In this document: positions 8,718 to 17,794 of the stretch, in pieces | Layout of the letters: every line of letters starts with the position of its first letter | Numbering within the stretch: position 1 is the stretch's first letter | Assembly: GCA_028288285.1 (NCBI GenBank) | Contig: JAQBNZ010000181.1 | Location: 1 to 36,425 of the forward strand | Origin: Mucilaginibacter sp. | GTDB taxonomy: Bacteria; Bacteroidota; Bacteroidia; Sphingobacteriales; Sphingobacteriaceae | Length of the DNA: 36,425 nt | Reading direction: 5' to 3' | Notes under the pieces: model-generated | Seen by the model: the letters and a program-made list of their open reading frames with translations, nothing else | Told to the model about the DNA's origin: nothing | Database searches by the model: none | Program-made: the position numbers and the translations under genes

Positions 8718-10058
8718 ATGGACCCCGCGCATTACGAAATTAGTGTATTCTACATATTCCTAACCATATTTTTGGTTTTACTCAACGGCTTTTTTGTAGC
8801 CGCAGAATTTGCCATGGTAAGGGTAAGAGGCTCACAAATTGAAATTAAGGCGAAATCTGGCAGCGGGGTAGCTAAAGTAGCGCGGGGCATATTACATAAT
8901 TTAGATGGTTACCTGGCCGCAACGCAGCTGGGTATTACTATTGCATCACTTGGCTTGGGTGTTGTAGGCGAAGAGGTAGTAACTAATATTGTGTCGCGGG
9001 CTTTTTTAGGTGTGGGTATACAGCTTAGTCCGGGCTTTGTAACAGCAAGCCATATTTTAGCTTTCACATCCATTACCGTATTACATATTGTATTTGGTGA
9101 GCTGGCCCCTAAATCATTGGCCATACAAAAATCGGTACGTACAACAATGGCAGTTTCTTTGCCATTGCGCTTTTTCTTTGTAGTGTTTCGTCCGTTTATA
9201 TGGTTGTTAAACGGTTTCGCTAATTTTATTCTGAAACTTTTAGGCATTAATACTTTAGCGGGTGGCGAAACACACCATAGTTCTGAAGAATTGCAGTATT
9301 TATTAGAACAGGGTAAAGAAACCGGCGCATTAGATTCAAACGAACACGAGCTGATACAGAACGTGTTTGATTTTAACGAGCGTGTGGTGAAGAACATTAT
9401 GGTACCGCGCACCAAAATATCAGGCATTGAGGTTGATACGCCAAAAGAGGAGTTGCTGGAGATACTGATAACCGAAGGCTATTCCCGCATGCCTGTGTAT
9501 GATGAAGTGATAGATAAGATAATAGGTATTGTACACGCAAAAGATATTTTGCCTTTGCTGGCCCGTAATGAAGAGATAATTTTAAAAAACATTATCCGTA
9601 AACCATACTTTATCCCTGAAACAAAGAAGATCAATGATCTGATGGCCGAACTACAGCAAAAGCGCATCCAGATAGCTATTGTATCTGATGAGTTTGGCGG
9701 TACTGCGGGTATGGTTACGCTGGAAGACATTGTTGAAGAACTGGTAGGCGAGATACAGGATGAATTTGATGAGGAAAAACCTATTGTTGAAAAGATAAGC
9801 GAACGTGAGTTTGTAGTGAATGCCCTGGCGCCTATTTATGACGTGAATGAGCATTTGCCTCATGACTTGCCCGAGGATGGCGACTTTGATACTGTATCAG
9901 GCTGGTTAGGCCATATTTTTGGTAAAATACCTGATGTAGGCGAGCAAAAGGAATCAAATGGATACAACATTACTGTACTAAAAAAATCTGATCAGAATAT
10001 TGAATCTGTAAAGCTGGAGTTGCTTATCAATGAAGAGGACGCTGTAGATTTACATTAG
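8718..10058 (+). CDS. CNNM/CorC-type membrane protein with CBS pair (hemolysin family, GldE-like)
   Basis: A 446-residue protein with the three-part layout of the HlyC/CorC family: an N-terminal DUF21/CNNM membrane domain (about residues 1-190, starting YIFLTIFLVLLNGFFVAAEFAM), a CBS-domain pair (about 210-335, with MVPRTKISGIEVD and SDEFGGTAGMVTLEDIVEELVGEI) and a C-terminal CorC_HlyC domain (about 345-440, with FDTVSGWLGHIFGKIP). Family members are linked to Mg or cobalt export, and GldE of gliding Bacteroidota has the same layout. GldE could not be separated from paralogues by sequence reading. It follows ppa by 7 bases. Confidence 0.93.
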   Translation: MDPAHYEISVFYIFLTIFLVLLNGFFVAAEFAMVRVRGSQIEIKAKSGSGVAKVARGILHNLDGYLAATQLGITIASLGLGVVGEEVVTNIVSRAFLGVGIQLSPGFVTASHILAFTSITVLHIVFGELAPKSLAIQKSVRTTMAVSLPLRFFFVVFRPFIWLLNGFANFILKLLGINTLAGGETHHSSEELQYLLEQGKETGALDSNEHELIQNVFDFNERVVKNIMVPRTKISGIEVDTPKEELLEILITEGYSRMPVYDEVIDKIIGIVHAKDILPLLARNEEIILKNIIRKPYFIPETKKINDLMAELQQKRIQIAIVSDEFGGTAGMVTLEDIVEELVGEIQDEFDEEKPIVEKISEREFVVNALAPIYDVNEHLPHDLPEDGDFDTVSGWLGHIFGKIPDVGEQKESNGYNITVLKKSDQNIESVKLELLINEEDAVDLH

Positions 10059-10066
10059 TAGTTATC

Positions 10067-10213
10067 AGGAGGCTCCGCCGGAGCCAGATAAGTTCTATTT
10101 TAATTTCTATAAACACGAAACTCCGTGGGAGTTAGTATATTCGTAAAAGCTCCGTAGGAGCAACGTGTCTGTAGAAAAACAATTATATAAGTATGGCTCC
10201 GTCGGAGCCTCCT
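10067..10213. repeat. GGCTCCG palindrome element, 147 bases, between the CBS gene and rsmE
   Basis: Four short palindromes sit in one gap: GGCTCCGCCGGAGCC (10071-10085), AACTCCGTGGGAGTT (10119-10133), GCTCCGTAGGAGC (10149-10161) and GGCTCCGTCGGAGCC (10195-10209). The outer two, with four more bases each, form a terminal inverted repeat: AGGAGGCTCCGCCGGAGCC (10067-10085) matches the reverse complement of 10195-10213 at 18 of 19 positions. The element ends ten bases before the rsmE start. It has no coding content. Confidence 0.8.
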
Positions 10214-10222
10214 CTAATTAAA

Positions 10223-10930
10223 ATGCAGCTTTTTTATACACCCGATATCAACCCATCGTTATCCCAATACTTTTTAAGTGAAGAAGAAAGTAAGCATGCC
10301 GTACGCGTGCTTAGGCTTGTAGCTGGTGATGAGGTTACCTTAATTGACGGCAAAGGCGGTTTATACAAAGCCGAAATAAAAGATGCTCACCCTAAGCGTA
10401 CCATATTGCAAATAAATTCAGTTACTGCTGAGTTTAATAAACGCAACCATTACCTGCACATTGCAATAGCACCTACTAAGAATTTGGATAGAGTGGAGTG
10501 GTTCCTGGAAAAAGCTACAGAGATAGGCATCGATGAAATATCACTGATCATTTGCCAGCGGTCTGAACGTAAGGAAGCCAAGGCCGAAAGGTTAGATAAG
10601 ATCATTACCTCCGCCATTAAACAATCTATTAAAGCATACCACCCGGTATTAAACCAGGCTATTAACCTTAACCAGTTTTTAAAGCAACCGTTTAACGGGC
10701 AAAAGTTTATAGCCCATTGTGCCGATGGTGAAAAAGTAAGTCTTGCACAATCAATTGAAAAGAACGGGCGTTACTTAATATTAATAGGCCCCGAAGGTGA
10801 CTTTACCCCTGCCGAAGTTGAAAGTGCTTTGCAAAACGGATATAAAGCCATAACTTTAGGTGAAAGCCGCTTGCGTACCGAGACGGCCGCTTTAGAAGCT
10901 TGTTTCGAGGCCAACTTTTTAAACCGCTAA
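10223..10930 (+). CDS. rsmE: 16S rRNA (uracil1498-N3)-methyltransferase RsmE
   Basis: A SPOUT-class SAM-dependent enzyme that methylates U1498 of 16S rRNA in the assembled small subunit. Signatures are the knot motifs GPEGDFTPAEVE (about residue 189) and LGESRLRTETAAL (about residue 212), plus an N-terminal PUA-like domain with SKHAVRVLRLVAGDEV. The ATG at 10223 (MQLFYTPDI) is preferred: an earlier in-frame ATG at 10193 would add ten residues translated from the GGCTCCG repeat. That gives 235 residues, normal for the family. The DUF4159 gene starts directly after the TAA, with no gap. Confidence 0.95.
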   Translation: MQLFYTPDINPSLSQYFLSEEESKHAVRVLRLVAGDEVTLIDGKGGLYKAEIKDAHPKRTILQINSVTAEFNKRNHYLHIAIAPTKNLDRVEWFLEKATEIGIDEISLIICQRSERKEAKAERLDKIITSAIKQSIKAYHPVLNQAINLNQFLKQPFNGQKFIAHCADGEKVSLAQSIEKNGRYLILIGPEGDFTPAEVESALQNGYKAITLGESRLRTETAALEACFEANFLNR

Positions 10931-11593
10931 ATGAAAAGATTCGTTTTTATTGCCCCAGTTTTTGCTTTGTTATTATGCATAAGCAGCTTTACAGGGCCAT
11001 CATACAAAATGGGCCGGCTAAAATATAACGGCGGCGGCGATTGGTATGGTGATCGTACAGCACTAACCAATCTTATTAAATTCTGCAATATTAATTTAAA
11101 AACTAACTTTCAGCCAGAGGAAGAAGTGGTAGAGGCAGGTAGCGAGGAGTTATTTAACTATCCCTTTGTATTTATGACCGGCCACGGTAATATTATTTTT
11201 AGCGATCAGGAAGCAAATAACCTTCGTAAATACCTCATAGGCGGCGGCTTTTTGCATATTGACGATAATTACGGTTTTGATAAATTTATTCGCCCGCAAA
11301 TGAAAAAGGTTTTCCCCGAACTGGACTTTGTGGAGCTACCGGTCAACTATGCCATCTATCACCAAAAGTATAATTTCCCAACAGGGCTTCCTAAAATACA
11401 TGAGCATGATGGCAAGCGCCCCCAAGGTTTCGGCCTGATATATAAGGGCAGGCTGGTGTGTTTTTATACCTATGAGTGCGATTTGGGAAATGGCTGGGAA
11501 GATTACGGTACCTACGTTGGAGATAGTCAGGAAGCCCGCTTAAAAGCTTTAAGAATGGGTGCCAATATGATACAGTATATATTCACTAAATAA
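10931..11593 (+). CDS. DUF4159 domain-containing exported protein
   Basis: A 220-residue protein with an N-terminal signal peptide (MKRFVFIAPVFALLLCISSF), then a single DUF4159 domain. Visible family features are GRLKYNGGGDWYGD, FMTGHGNIIFSDQEANNLRKYL and the GGGFLHIDDNYGFD segment. The fold resembles a class I glutamine-amidotransferase/flavodoxin-like domain and its biochemical role is unknown. It follows rsmE with no gap and must be translationally coupled or co-transcribed. I infer an exported or periplasmic location from the signal peptide. Confidence 0.88.
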   Translation: MKRFVFIAPVFALLLCISSFTGPSYKMGRLKYNGGGDWYGDRTALTNLIKFCNINLKTNFQPEEEVVEAGSEELFNYPFVFMTGHGNIIFSDQEANNLRKYLIGGGFLHIDDNYGFDKFIRPQMKKVFPELDFVELPVNYAIYHQKYNFPTGLPKIHEHDGKRPQGFGLIYKGRLVCFYTYECDLGNGWEDYGTYVGDSQEARLKALRMGANMIQYIFTK

Positions 11594-11664
11594 GTATAGC
11601 GTATAGTAGGCGAATAAATTCTGCTAATTCTTAAATTCGGTAATTTTTTGGTTCAGACAATGTT

Positions 11665-12162
11665 ATGTATAAAATAAAGGTTAACAATAAACACGATTTT
11701 GAAGTTGACAGGCAAGCTGACGTATTACGGATTAACAATAGTGTAATACATGCCGATATAAAGCAACTGAATGATATGTTATACCATATTATAAACGAAA
11801 ACGGCTCATATAATATCGAAGTAGTAAGCTTTAATCGCGAGGAAAAAACTGCGGAAATAAAGGTTAATAATACCGTATACACCCTTGCTGCTAAAGATCA
11901 GTTTGATGTTTTATTAGATAAGATGGGCTTAAGTAACCTATTGGCTGCTAAAATAAGTGATATTAAAGCACCAATGCCGGGCATGGTATTAAAGGTTTTA
12001 GTTGAAGAAGGTGCCGAAATTAAAAAGGGAGATAACCTGTTTGTACTGGAAGCAATGAAAATGGAAAACATTATTAAATCGCCGGCTGATGTAGTTGTAA
12101 AAGCTATTAAAATTAAGCCTGGAGATAAGGTAGAAAAGGGACAAATACTCATCCAGTTTTAA
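11665..12162 (+). CDS. Biotin/lipoyl attachment protein (biotin carboxyl carrier subunit)
   Basis: A 165-residue protein whose C-terminal 75 residues form a biotinyl/lipoyl domain with the classic EAMKMEN site, making Lys132 the modified residue. The N-terminal part (about residues 1-85) is a small beta-rich domain of the kind found in carrier subunits of propionyl- or acyl-CoA carboxylases in Bacteroidota. No carboxylase or carboxyltransferase gene is adjacent here, which is unusual. It is separated from DUF4159 by 71 bases. Similar stand-alone proteins are annotated as acetyl-CoA carboxylase biotin carboxyl carrier protein subunit. Confidence 0.9.
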   Translation: MYKIKVNNKHDFEVDRQADVLRINNSVIHADIKQLNDMLYHIINENGSYNIEVVSFNREEKTAEIKVNNTVYTLAAKDQFDVLLDKMGLSNLLAAKISDIKAPMPGMVLKVLVEEGAEIKKGDNLFVLEAMKMENIIKSPADVVVKAIKIKPGDKVEKGQILIQF

Positions 12163-12190
12163 AATACATTAAGAATTTTAAGATAACGTT

Positions 12191-12228
12191 AACAAAAGGG
12201 GTACAAAAATGCGTCTTTTGTTGTTTTT
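12191..12228 (+). terminator. Possible terminator between the biotin carrier gene and susC
   Basis: AACAAAAG (12191-12198) pairs with CTTTTGTT (12215-12222) and is followed by GTTTTTG. The stem is A/T-rich and the loop is 16 bases, so it is weak, but it lies at the right place to separate the two transcripts. The susC promoter would overlap its T-rich end. Confidence 0.35.
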
Positions 12229-12278
12229 GTGCTTTATTATTTTGAAATTACTTTTTTTATTTCAACTAAACTTTAAGC

Positions 12279-15200
12279 ATGAAGAAAATTCTACTCTCAT
12301 TCCTGCTGTTATTTACCTGCATTTCATTGGCTTTCAGCCAAAATAATGTTATAACTGGTAAAGTAACTGATCAGAAGGACGGCTCACCGTTACCAGGTGT
12401 AACGGTGGTTGTTAAAGACGCTCCAACCATTGGGGTGCAAACAGATGTAAACGGTAACTACAAATTATCAGTACCAGCAACCGCAAAAGCACTTAGTTTC
12501 AGATTTATTGGTTACAAGGAAGCTACATTAAACATTAACGGGAGTGTTTTAAATACACAACTGGTACCCGATTCAAAACAATTAAACGAAGTTGTAGTAG
12601 TAGGTTATGGTACGCAAAAGCGTGCTAACATTACAGGTTCAATTTCTTCTGTATCAGCAAAAGAATTTGAGAATACTCCGGTAACCTCATTGGAGCAGGC
12701 CATTCAGGGCCGTTCGCCGGGTGTTGTGGTCCAAGCAAACAATGGTAAGCTGGGTCAGGGTATTAATGTAAGTGTACGCGGTACGGCATCAATATCTGCG
12801 GGTACACAGCCCTTATATGTGTTGGATGGTGTTGTGTTGAACCAAGCTAATCTTTCAAGCACATCAGCAGCTACAAACCCTTTAGCAGATATCAACTTTA
12901 ATGATATCGAATCAGTAGACATTTTAAAAGATGCGGCTGCCTCAGCCATATACGGTGCCCGTGCATCAAATGGTGTGGTTTTGCTTACCTCAAAAAAGGG
13001 TAAAGCAGGAAAATCAAAAATAAACTTCAGCGCCCAATTTGGAAATAGCAAGCCATCAAGGCACCGCCAGTTTTTAAATACCGACCAATACCTGCAAATG
13101 GAAAGACGTGCCGGCCTTGGTGCGGCTACACAAGACTTTGCTGCAGGGCTTTATCCAACTTTACAGGCGGCTATAGACGATAATTCAGCTTTTGTTGAAA
13201 GCCGGTTATTACGGTATGCAGCTGGTGTTACCAATGTTGGAGCAGTAAATACCGACTGGGAAAAACAAGCTTATCAAGATGCCCCGCAACTGCAATACGA
13301 TTTAAATATAGCTGGTGGTAATGACAAAACCACTTATTATATAGCAGGCCAGTATCTTGACCAAAAAGGTATCATAATAGGAAGTAGATTCAAAAGATAC
13401 TCCGGTCGTGTCAATTTAAATTCAAAAGTGTTTAGTGCGCTTGATGTGGGCATGAACCTGAATTTTACCAATACGGTTAATAACCGATCGTCTGACGATA
13501 ACGCGTTTTCTACTCCAATGCAAATTGTGGCCTTATCGCCAAACACGCCAATAATTGATCCCCGCTCAGGGTTATTAAGCGGTAGTTTGCCGGGTGCGGC
13601 AAGTAGCTACCCGGTTTATTATAACCCTTTACTTAATGTAGGTAACGCTTATTTTAATACAACAACCTTCCGTACGCTGGGTAATATATATGGCAATTTA
13701 CAAATAGCTAAAAATTTAAGCTTTCGCTCGGAGTTTGGGGTCGACCAAACAAACCAGAATGAGGATAGTTATTTTGGCCGCCTTACTTTCCGGAATAGTG
13801 GCCAGCCTAACGGATTTGGCCAAAACAGCAATAAAGGGGTAATTCATTATACTGTAAATAACTACTTTACTTATAAAAGTATCTTTGCAACAGACCATTC
13901 ACTTGATTTTACCTTGGGTACAAGCTATGAATACAGTCATACTAATGGAAATGATGTACAGGGCCAGCAGTTTCCTTCTGATGCATACAAGCAAATAGCA
14001 TCGGCTGCGGTAATTGCAGCAGGAACTTCTACACAGTCTGAATTTAGCTTTGTGTCTTATTTTGCCAGAGCTAACTATGCTTATAAAGGCAAGTACTTAC
14101 TATCATTAAGTGCAAGGGATGATGCCTCATCAAGATTTGGAACAAACAGCAGGTATGGTTTCTTCCCGGCTGCATCAGCAGGCTGGATCATATCTCAGGA
14201 AGACTTTTTAAAAGATTCACGTACGCTTAGCAATTTAAAGCTGAAAGCCAGCTACGGCTTAACAGGTAACGCGGAGATTGGTGATTATGCAGCATTAGGC
14301 TTATTCTCAGGTGATGCAAGTTATAATGGCGCCGCAGGTCAGCGTTTTAACCAGATTGCTAACCCCAACCTTAAATGGGAATCGACCTTACAGGTTGATG
14401 GAGGTGTTGAATTTGGATTTTTTAATAACAGGCTTTCGGGAGAGGTTGACTATTATCGGAAAAACACCCGTAACCTATTGCTTGACGTAAACATACCGGG
14501 TACGTTAGGTATAGCTACGCAAACACAAAACTTAGGTAAACTTTACAATCAAGGATTTGAGTTTCAATTGTCTGGCGATATTTTCGTTGGCAAATTCAAA
14601 TGGACCTCAAGCGTAAATATGGGCTACAATAAAAACGTTGTTACTTATACCAATGGTTTAATAATTGGTACTAACGACTTGAACCGGGTTATTGAAGGCC
14701 AGCAAATTGGCGTGTTTTATGGTCACGAATATGCGGGGGTTGACCCGGCGAATGGTGATGCGCTATATTATTTGAATACTAAAGATGCAAGTGGTAACCT
14801 GGTTAAAACGAAAACCAATGATTATAACGCTGCGCAAAACATAGTATTGGGCAACCCAACTCCAAATTATACAGGCGGCTTTACAAACACCTTTTCTTAC
14901 GGTGGTTTTGACTTAGCAGTAACTATGCAGGGTGCGTTTGGTTACAAAATTTTTAACAGCGGTGGCCAGTATATGAGCGCCAATGCAAGTAATGGTTTTG
15001 ATAACCAAACAGTAGATCAAATGAAATATTGGGATAAGCCGGGTGATATTACCAATGTGCCTGAGCCACGTTTGTTTTATGCTAATGGTACAAATGCATC
15101 AAGCCGTTACCTATCAAGCGGAAATTATGTGAGGATGAAAGCAGTGACTTTTGGATACACCTTACCTAAAACATGGTTGGCAAAGATAAAAGTTGAACGT

Positions 15201-15368
15201 GCACGAATATTTATGAATGCATACAACTTGTTCTTAATTACAAAGTACAATGGTTGGGATCCGGAAGTAAACGCTGATTACCAGGCGAGCAATATCAACA
15301 AGAGTGTTGATTTTTACTCGGCGCCGCAACCGCGTACCATTACTTTTGGAGTGAACATAGGATTATAA
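12279..15368 (+). CDS. SusC/RagA-family TonB-linked outer-membrane protein
   Basis: A 1029-residue TonB-dependent transporter that, with its SusD partner, imports oligomers (glycans or peptides) across the outer membrane. In order: a signal peptide (1-20, ending AFS), a carboxypeptidase-regulatory-like domain (about 24-100, ITGKVTDQKDGSPLPGVTV), the EVVVVGYGTQKR segment (104-115) that opens the SusC-type plug, a plug ending near residue 240 (DAAASAIYGARASNGVVLL), and a long beta-barrel ending in the C-terminal strand TITFGVNIGL. The partner gene begins 19 bases later. No sigma/anti-sigma pair or hybrid regulator is adjacent, and no enzyme gene lies in the same operon, so its substrate is unknown. 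Confidence 0.97.
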   Translation: MKKILLSFLLLFTCISLAFSQNNVITGKVTDQKDGSPLPGVTVVVKDAPTIGVQTDVNGNYKLSVPATAKALSFRFIGYKEATLNINGSVLNTQLVPDSKQLNEVVVVGYGTQKRANITGSISSVSAKEFENTPVTSLEQAIQGRSPGVVVQANNGKLGQGINVSVRGTASISAGTQPLYVLDGVVLNQANLSSTSAATNPLADINFNDIESVDILKDAAASAIYGARASNGVVLLTSKKGKAGKSKINFSAQFGNSKPSRHRQFLNTDQYLQMERRAGLGAATQDFAAGLYPTLQAAIDDNSAFVESRLLRYAAGVTNVGAVNTDWEKQAYQDAPQLQYDLNIAGGNDKTTYYIAGQYLDQKGIIIGSRFKRYSGRVNLNSKVFSALDVGMNLNFTNTVNNRSSDDNAFSTPMQIVALSPNTPIIDPRSGLLSGSLPGAASSYPVYYNPLLNVGNAYFNTTTFRTLGNIYGNLQIAKNLSFRSEFGVDQTNQNEDSYFGRLTFRNSGQPNGFGQNSNKGVIHYTVNNYFTYKSIFATDHSLDFTLGTSYEYSHTNGNDVQGQQFPSDAYKQIASAAVIAAGTSTQSEFSFVSYFARANYAYKGKYLLSLSARDDASSRFGTNSRYGFFPAASAGWIISQEDFLKDSRTLSNLKLKASYGLTGNAEIGDYAALGLFSGDASYNGAAGQRFNQIANPNLKWESTLQVDGGVEFGFFNNRLSGEVDYYRKNTRNLLLDVNIPGTLGIATQTQNLGKLYNQGFEFQLSGDIFVGKFKWTSSVNMGYNKNVVTYTNGLIIGTNDLNRVIEGQQIGVFYGHEYAGVDPANGDALYYLNTKDASGNLVKTKTNDYNAAQNIVLGNPTPNYTGGFTNTFSYGGFDLAVTMQGAFGYKIFNSGGQYMSANASNGFDNQTVDQMKYWDKPGDITNVPEPRLFYANGTNASSRYLSSGNYVRMKAVTFGYTLPKTWLAKIKVERARIFMNAYNLFLITKYNGWDPEVNADYQASNINKSVDFYSAPQPRTITFGVNIGL

Positions 15369-15387
15369 TTATTAAAAAATTATAGCA

Positions 15388-16749
15388 ATGAGAAAATTTA
15401 GATCAATATATATAACCGCTATATGCACTACATTTATATTAACCGCGTGCAATAAGCAATTGGAGCTGAAACCCTTTCAAACGATAGGGCAGGATCAGGC
15501 CATAAAAACATCCACAGATGTACAAATTACACTGGTGGGTGCATACAATAGGTTAGGCCAGTCAACCGTTTACGGTGGAAACATGTTTTTAGAAGCCGAT
15601 CTTTTGGCTAGCCAGCAAGTGGTTGACTGGCAAGGAACTTTCCAGGACCTTACACAAATGGTATCGCAAACCATACCGAAAGACAATTTCTTTGTGCTGA
15701 ATAACTGGCTGGGCGCTTACCAGGTAATTAACCAGACAAATAACGTTATAGCTAATATAGATAAGGTGGATGCCACCCAGAAAGACAGAGTAGAAGGCGA
15801 AGCTAAATTTATACGTGGCATGGTTTACTTTGAACTTGTGCGCTTGTTCGGTAAATCGTATAACAACGGGAATCCGACAACAAATTTAGGTGTGCCTATT
15901 GTTTTAACACCTACTACAGTTGTTGATGAATCATCAAAAGTGGCTCGCTCAACAGTAGAGCAAACTTATCAGCAAGCTATTTCAGATCTAACAACTGCCG
16001 AAGCTAAATTACCTGTAAGTAACAGCTTTTATGCTACCAAAAACGCCGCATCGGCAATATTGGCAAGGGTTTACCTTCAAAAGGGCGATTATGCAAATGC
16101 TTTGGCAGAGGCAAATAAAGTGATAGCCTCAGCTAAATACTCGTTAAATCCAACCTATGTCGAAGAGTTTCCTTATCCCGGACAGGTACATGTTGATAAC
16201 ACAAGCGAAGATATTTTTGCCATGCAGGTTACTTCACAGCAAGGAACTAATGCGCTAAACACTTATTACGCAGCTGCTGATAATGGTGGCCGTGGTGATA
16301 TCATTATCAAAGATAATTTCTTGAATGAGTTTGATGCTGCCGATGACCGCTTATCAATGTATAACAAAGATACCGACGGATTGCTGCGAGTAGACAAATT
16401 TGATAACCTTTATGGCAACGTACATGTGATAAGGTTAGCAGAAATATATTTGATCCGTGCTGAAGCAAACATCAGGCTTGGATCTGTAGTTGGTGCTACT
16501 CCGCTAAGCGATGTTAACCGCATTCGCACGCGTGCAAAATTACCCGCTTTAGCAACTGTAACGCTTACCAATGTGTTAACAGAAAGAAGGAAAGAACTTG
16601 CCTTTGAAGGGGGCTTTTTTCTGCATGATGCAAAACGTTTAAATACAAACGTTGGTGGTTTACCGGCTACTTCGCCAAAACTGGTATTCCCTATACCATT
16701 ACGCGAAATTAATGCTAACCCTAAACTGGTACAAAACGAAGGGTATTAA
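15388..16749 (+). CDS. SusD/RagB-family surface lipoprotein
   Basis: The lid and substrate-binding partner of the preceding SusC protein, anchored to the outer leaflet. The signal peptide ends in a lipobox (ILTAC) with Cys21 as the lipidated residue. Typical SusD blocks are present: DNFFVLNNWLGAYQVINQTN, EAKFIRGMVYFELVRLFG (TPR-like), VIRLAEIYLIRAEANIRLG and ERRKELAFEGGFFLHDAKR, ending in VQNEGY. At 453 residues it is somewhat short for the family, which often exceeds 480. It ends the operon just before a strong palindromic terminator. Confidence 0.96.
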   Translation: MRKFRSIYITAICTTFILTACNKQLELKPFQTIGQDQAIKTSTDVQITLVGAYNRLGQSTVYGGNMFLEADLLASQQVVDWQGTFQDLTQMVSQTIPKDNFFVLNNWLGAYQVINQTNNVIANIDKVDATQKDRVEGEAKFIRGMVYFELVRLFGKSYNNGNPTTNLGVPIVLTPTTVVDESSKVARSTVEQTYQQAISDLTTAEAKLPVSNSFYATKNAASAILARVYLQKGDYANALAEANKVIASAKYSLNPTYVEEFPYPGQVHVDNTSEDIFAMQVTSQQGTNALNTYYAAADNGGRGDIIIKDNFLNEFDAADDRLSMYNKDTDGLLRVDKFDNLYGNVHVIRLAEIYLIRAEANIRLGSVVGATPLSDVNRIRTRAKLPALATVTLTNVLTERRKELAFEGGFFLHDAKRLNTNVGGLPATSPKLVFPIPLREINANPKLVQNEGY

Positions 16750-16770
16750 GAATAAAGTTTATTATATAAA

Positions 16771-16800
16771 AAAACCCCAAAGCTCGAGCTTTGGGGTTTT
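16771..16800. terminator. Bidirectional terminator, perfect 30-base palindrome
   Basis: AAAACCCCAAAGCTC is followed directly by its exact reverse complement, GAGCTTTGGGGTTTT. The A-run and T-run at the ends make it work as a Rho-independent terminator on both strands. It sits between the converging susD and NUDIX genes, 21 bases after the susD stop and 17 before the NUDIX stop. Confidence 0.93.
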
Positions 16801-16817
16801 CTATATTCTGATGATAT

Positions 16818-17369
16818 TTATTTCAGCTCACCCAATTTCATTAATGCGTAGAACAATCCAGTACAGTGCAGGGCTTGGGCTATTTTGTTATCGGCTAATA
16901 ATTGTTTTACTTCTGCAATACTATATTCCTCAACCACAAGTTGTTCGTGCTCGTCCAGTTTTTGTTCCTGTATCTTTTTGCCGCCTTTAGCCAGGTAACA
17001 AAAGGTTTTGTTATTTGCTGTAGACGGATTTGCATATACCGTACTTATAAGTTCTACCTCATCAAACTGGTAGCCTGTCTCCTCCAGTAGTTCGCGGCGC
17101 ATACCTGCTTCCGGGTGTTCGTCATCTTCTATAACACCACCCGGTATCTCTAATGACACAATGCCCGCAGCGTGCCTGTACTGCCTAACCATAATTATTT
17201 TGTTATCCTCGGTTAATGCAACCGCGTTAGCCCAGTTTGGATATTCCAGCACATAATATTGGTCTACTATGGTGCCATCAGGCATTTCACATTTATCGCT
17301 CCGTAAGGTTGCCCAGGGGCCCTTGTGTATATATTCTGATGAACAGGTTTTCCAGTTAAGTTCGCTCAT
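16818..17369 (-). CDS. NUDIX hydrolase (ADP-ribose pyrophosphatase-like)
   Basis: A 183-residue hydrolase of nucleoside diphosphates linked to a further moiety. The Nudix box is complete from Gly78 to Tyr100: GGVIEDDEHPEAG followed by MRRELLEETGY, with the Mg-binding Glu96/Glu97. The N-terminal sequence GPWATLRSDKCEMPDG and VRQYRHAAG resemble ADP-ribose/GDP-mannose pyrophosphatases, but substrate cannot be fixed. Its start overlaps the end of the upstream minus-strand gene by 14 bases, so the two are probably translated together. Confidence 0.92.
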   Translation of the reverse strand: MSELNWKTCSSEYIHKGPWATLRSDKCEMPDGTIVDQYYVLEYPNWANAVALTEDNKIIMVRQYRHAAGIVSLEIPGGVIEDDEHPEAGMRRELLEETGYQFDEVELISTVYANPSTANNKTFCYLAKGGKKIQEQKLDEHEQLVVEEYSIAEVKQLLADNKIAQALHCTGLFYALMKLGELK

Positions 17370-17769
17370 AGTTGATATTAAAGAAACTATAGATAGCGTT
17401 TCTTTTATTTAAGTTTTCAAAAGATTCAAAATGATGCTGCGTTTCCAGCAGATCAAAAATAATCATTACCTTTTTAAGGATAGCAGCCGTATCTTCATTT
17501 GCTTCAAAGGGTTCGGCAAACATATATAGCATTTGGCCCAGCGCATTCAATTTCTCAGAGTTATAATTTGCCTTTTTTAGTTCATCAGTAAACACCTCAT
17601 CGGGTAGGTTAAGTAAACCTTCAAGTTCTGTACTATATTCATCCTGTAAGGTACTGTTAAAGTATTGCAGATAATCTTCTTCCCTACCTTCAACTTTAAG
17701 GCCCATAAGTTTGGCTAAAATTAAAGCAAGCTTACGGGCCTCATTAAGTACATAATCGCGCTGTTGCAT
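17356..17769 (-). CDS. Unknown mostly helical protein
   Basis: I do not recognise this 137-residue protein. It has no signal peptide or membrane segment, is acidic, and reads as largely alpha-helical (for example ARKLALILAKLMGLKV and a middle rich in Glu/Leu). It lies 25 bases after the membrane TPM gene and overlaps the NUDIX gene by 14 bases, so it belongs to this minus-strand operon. Similar small helical proteins are annotated as hypothetical in Sphingobacteriaceae. I assign no function. Confidence 0.8.
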   Translation of the reverse strand: MQQRDYVLNEARKLALILAKLMGLKVEGREEDYLQYFNSTLQDEYSTELEGLLNLPDEVFTDELKKANYNSEKLNALGQMLYMFAEPFEANEDTAAILKKVMIIFDLLETQHHFESFENLNKRNAIYSFFNINYERT

Positions 17770-17794
17770 ATGTTTGTATTAATTTTCAGCTAAA

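Noticed and set aside
10193..10222. N-terminal extension of rsmE from an earlier ATG
   Set aside because: The extra ten residues are translated from the GGCTCCG repeat, and family similarity begins at 10223.
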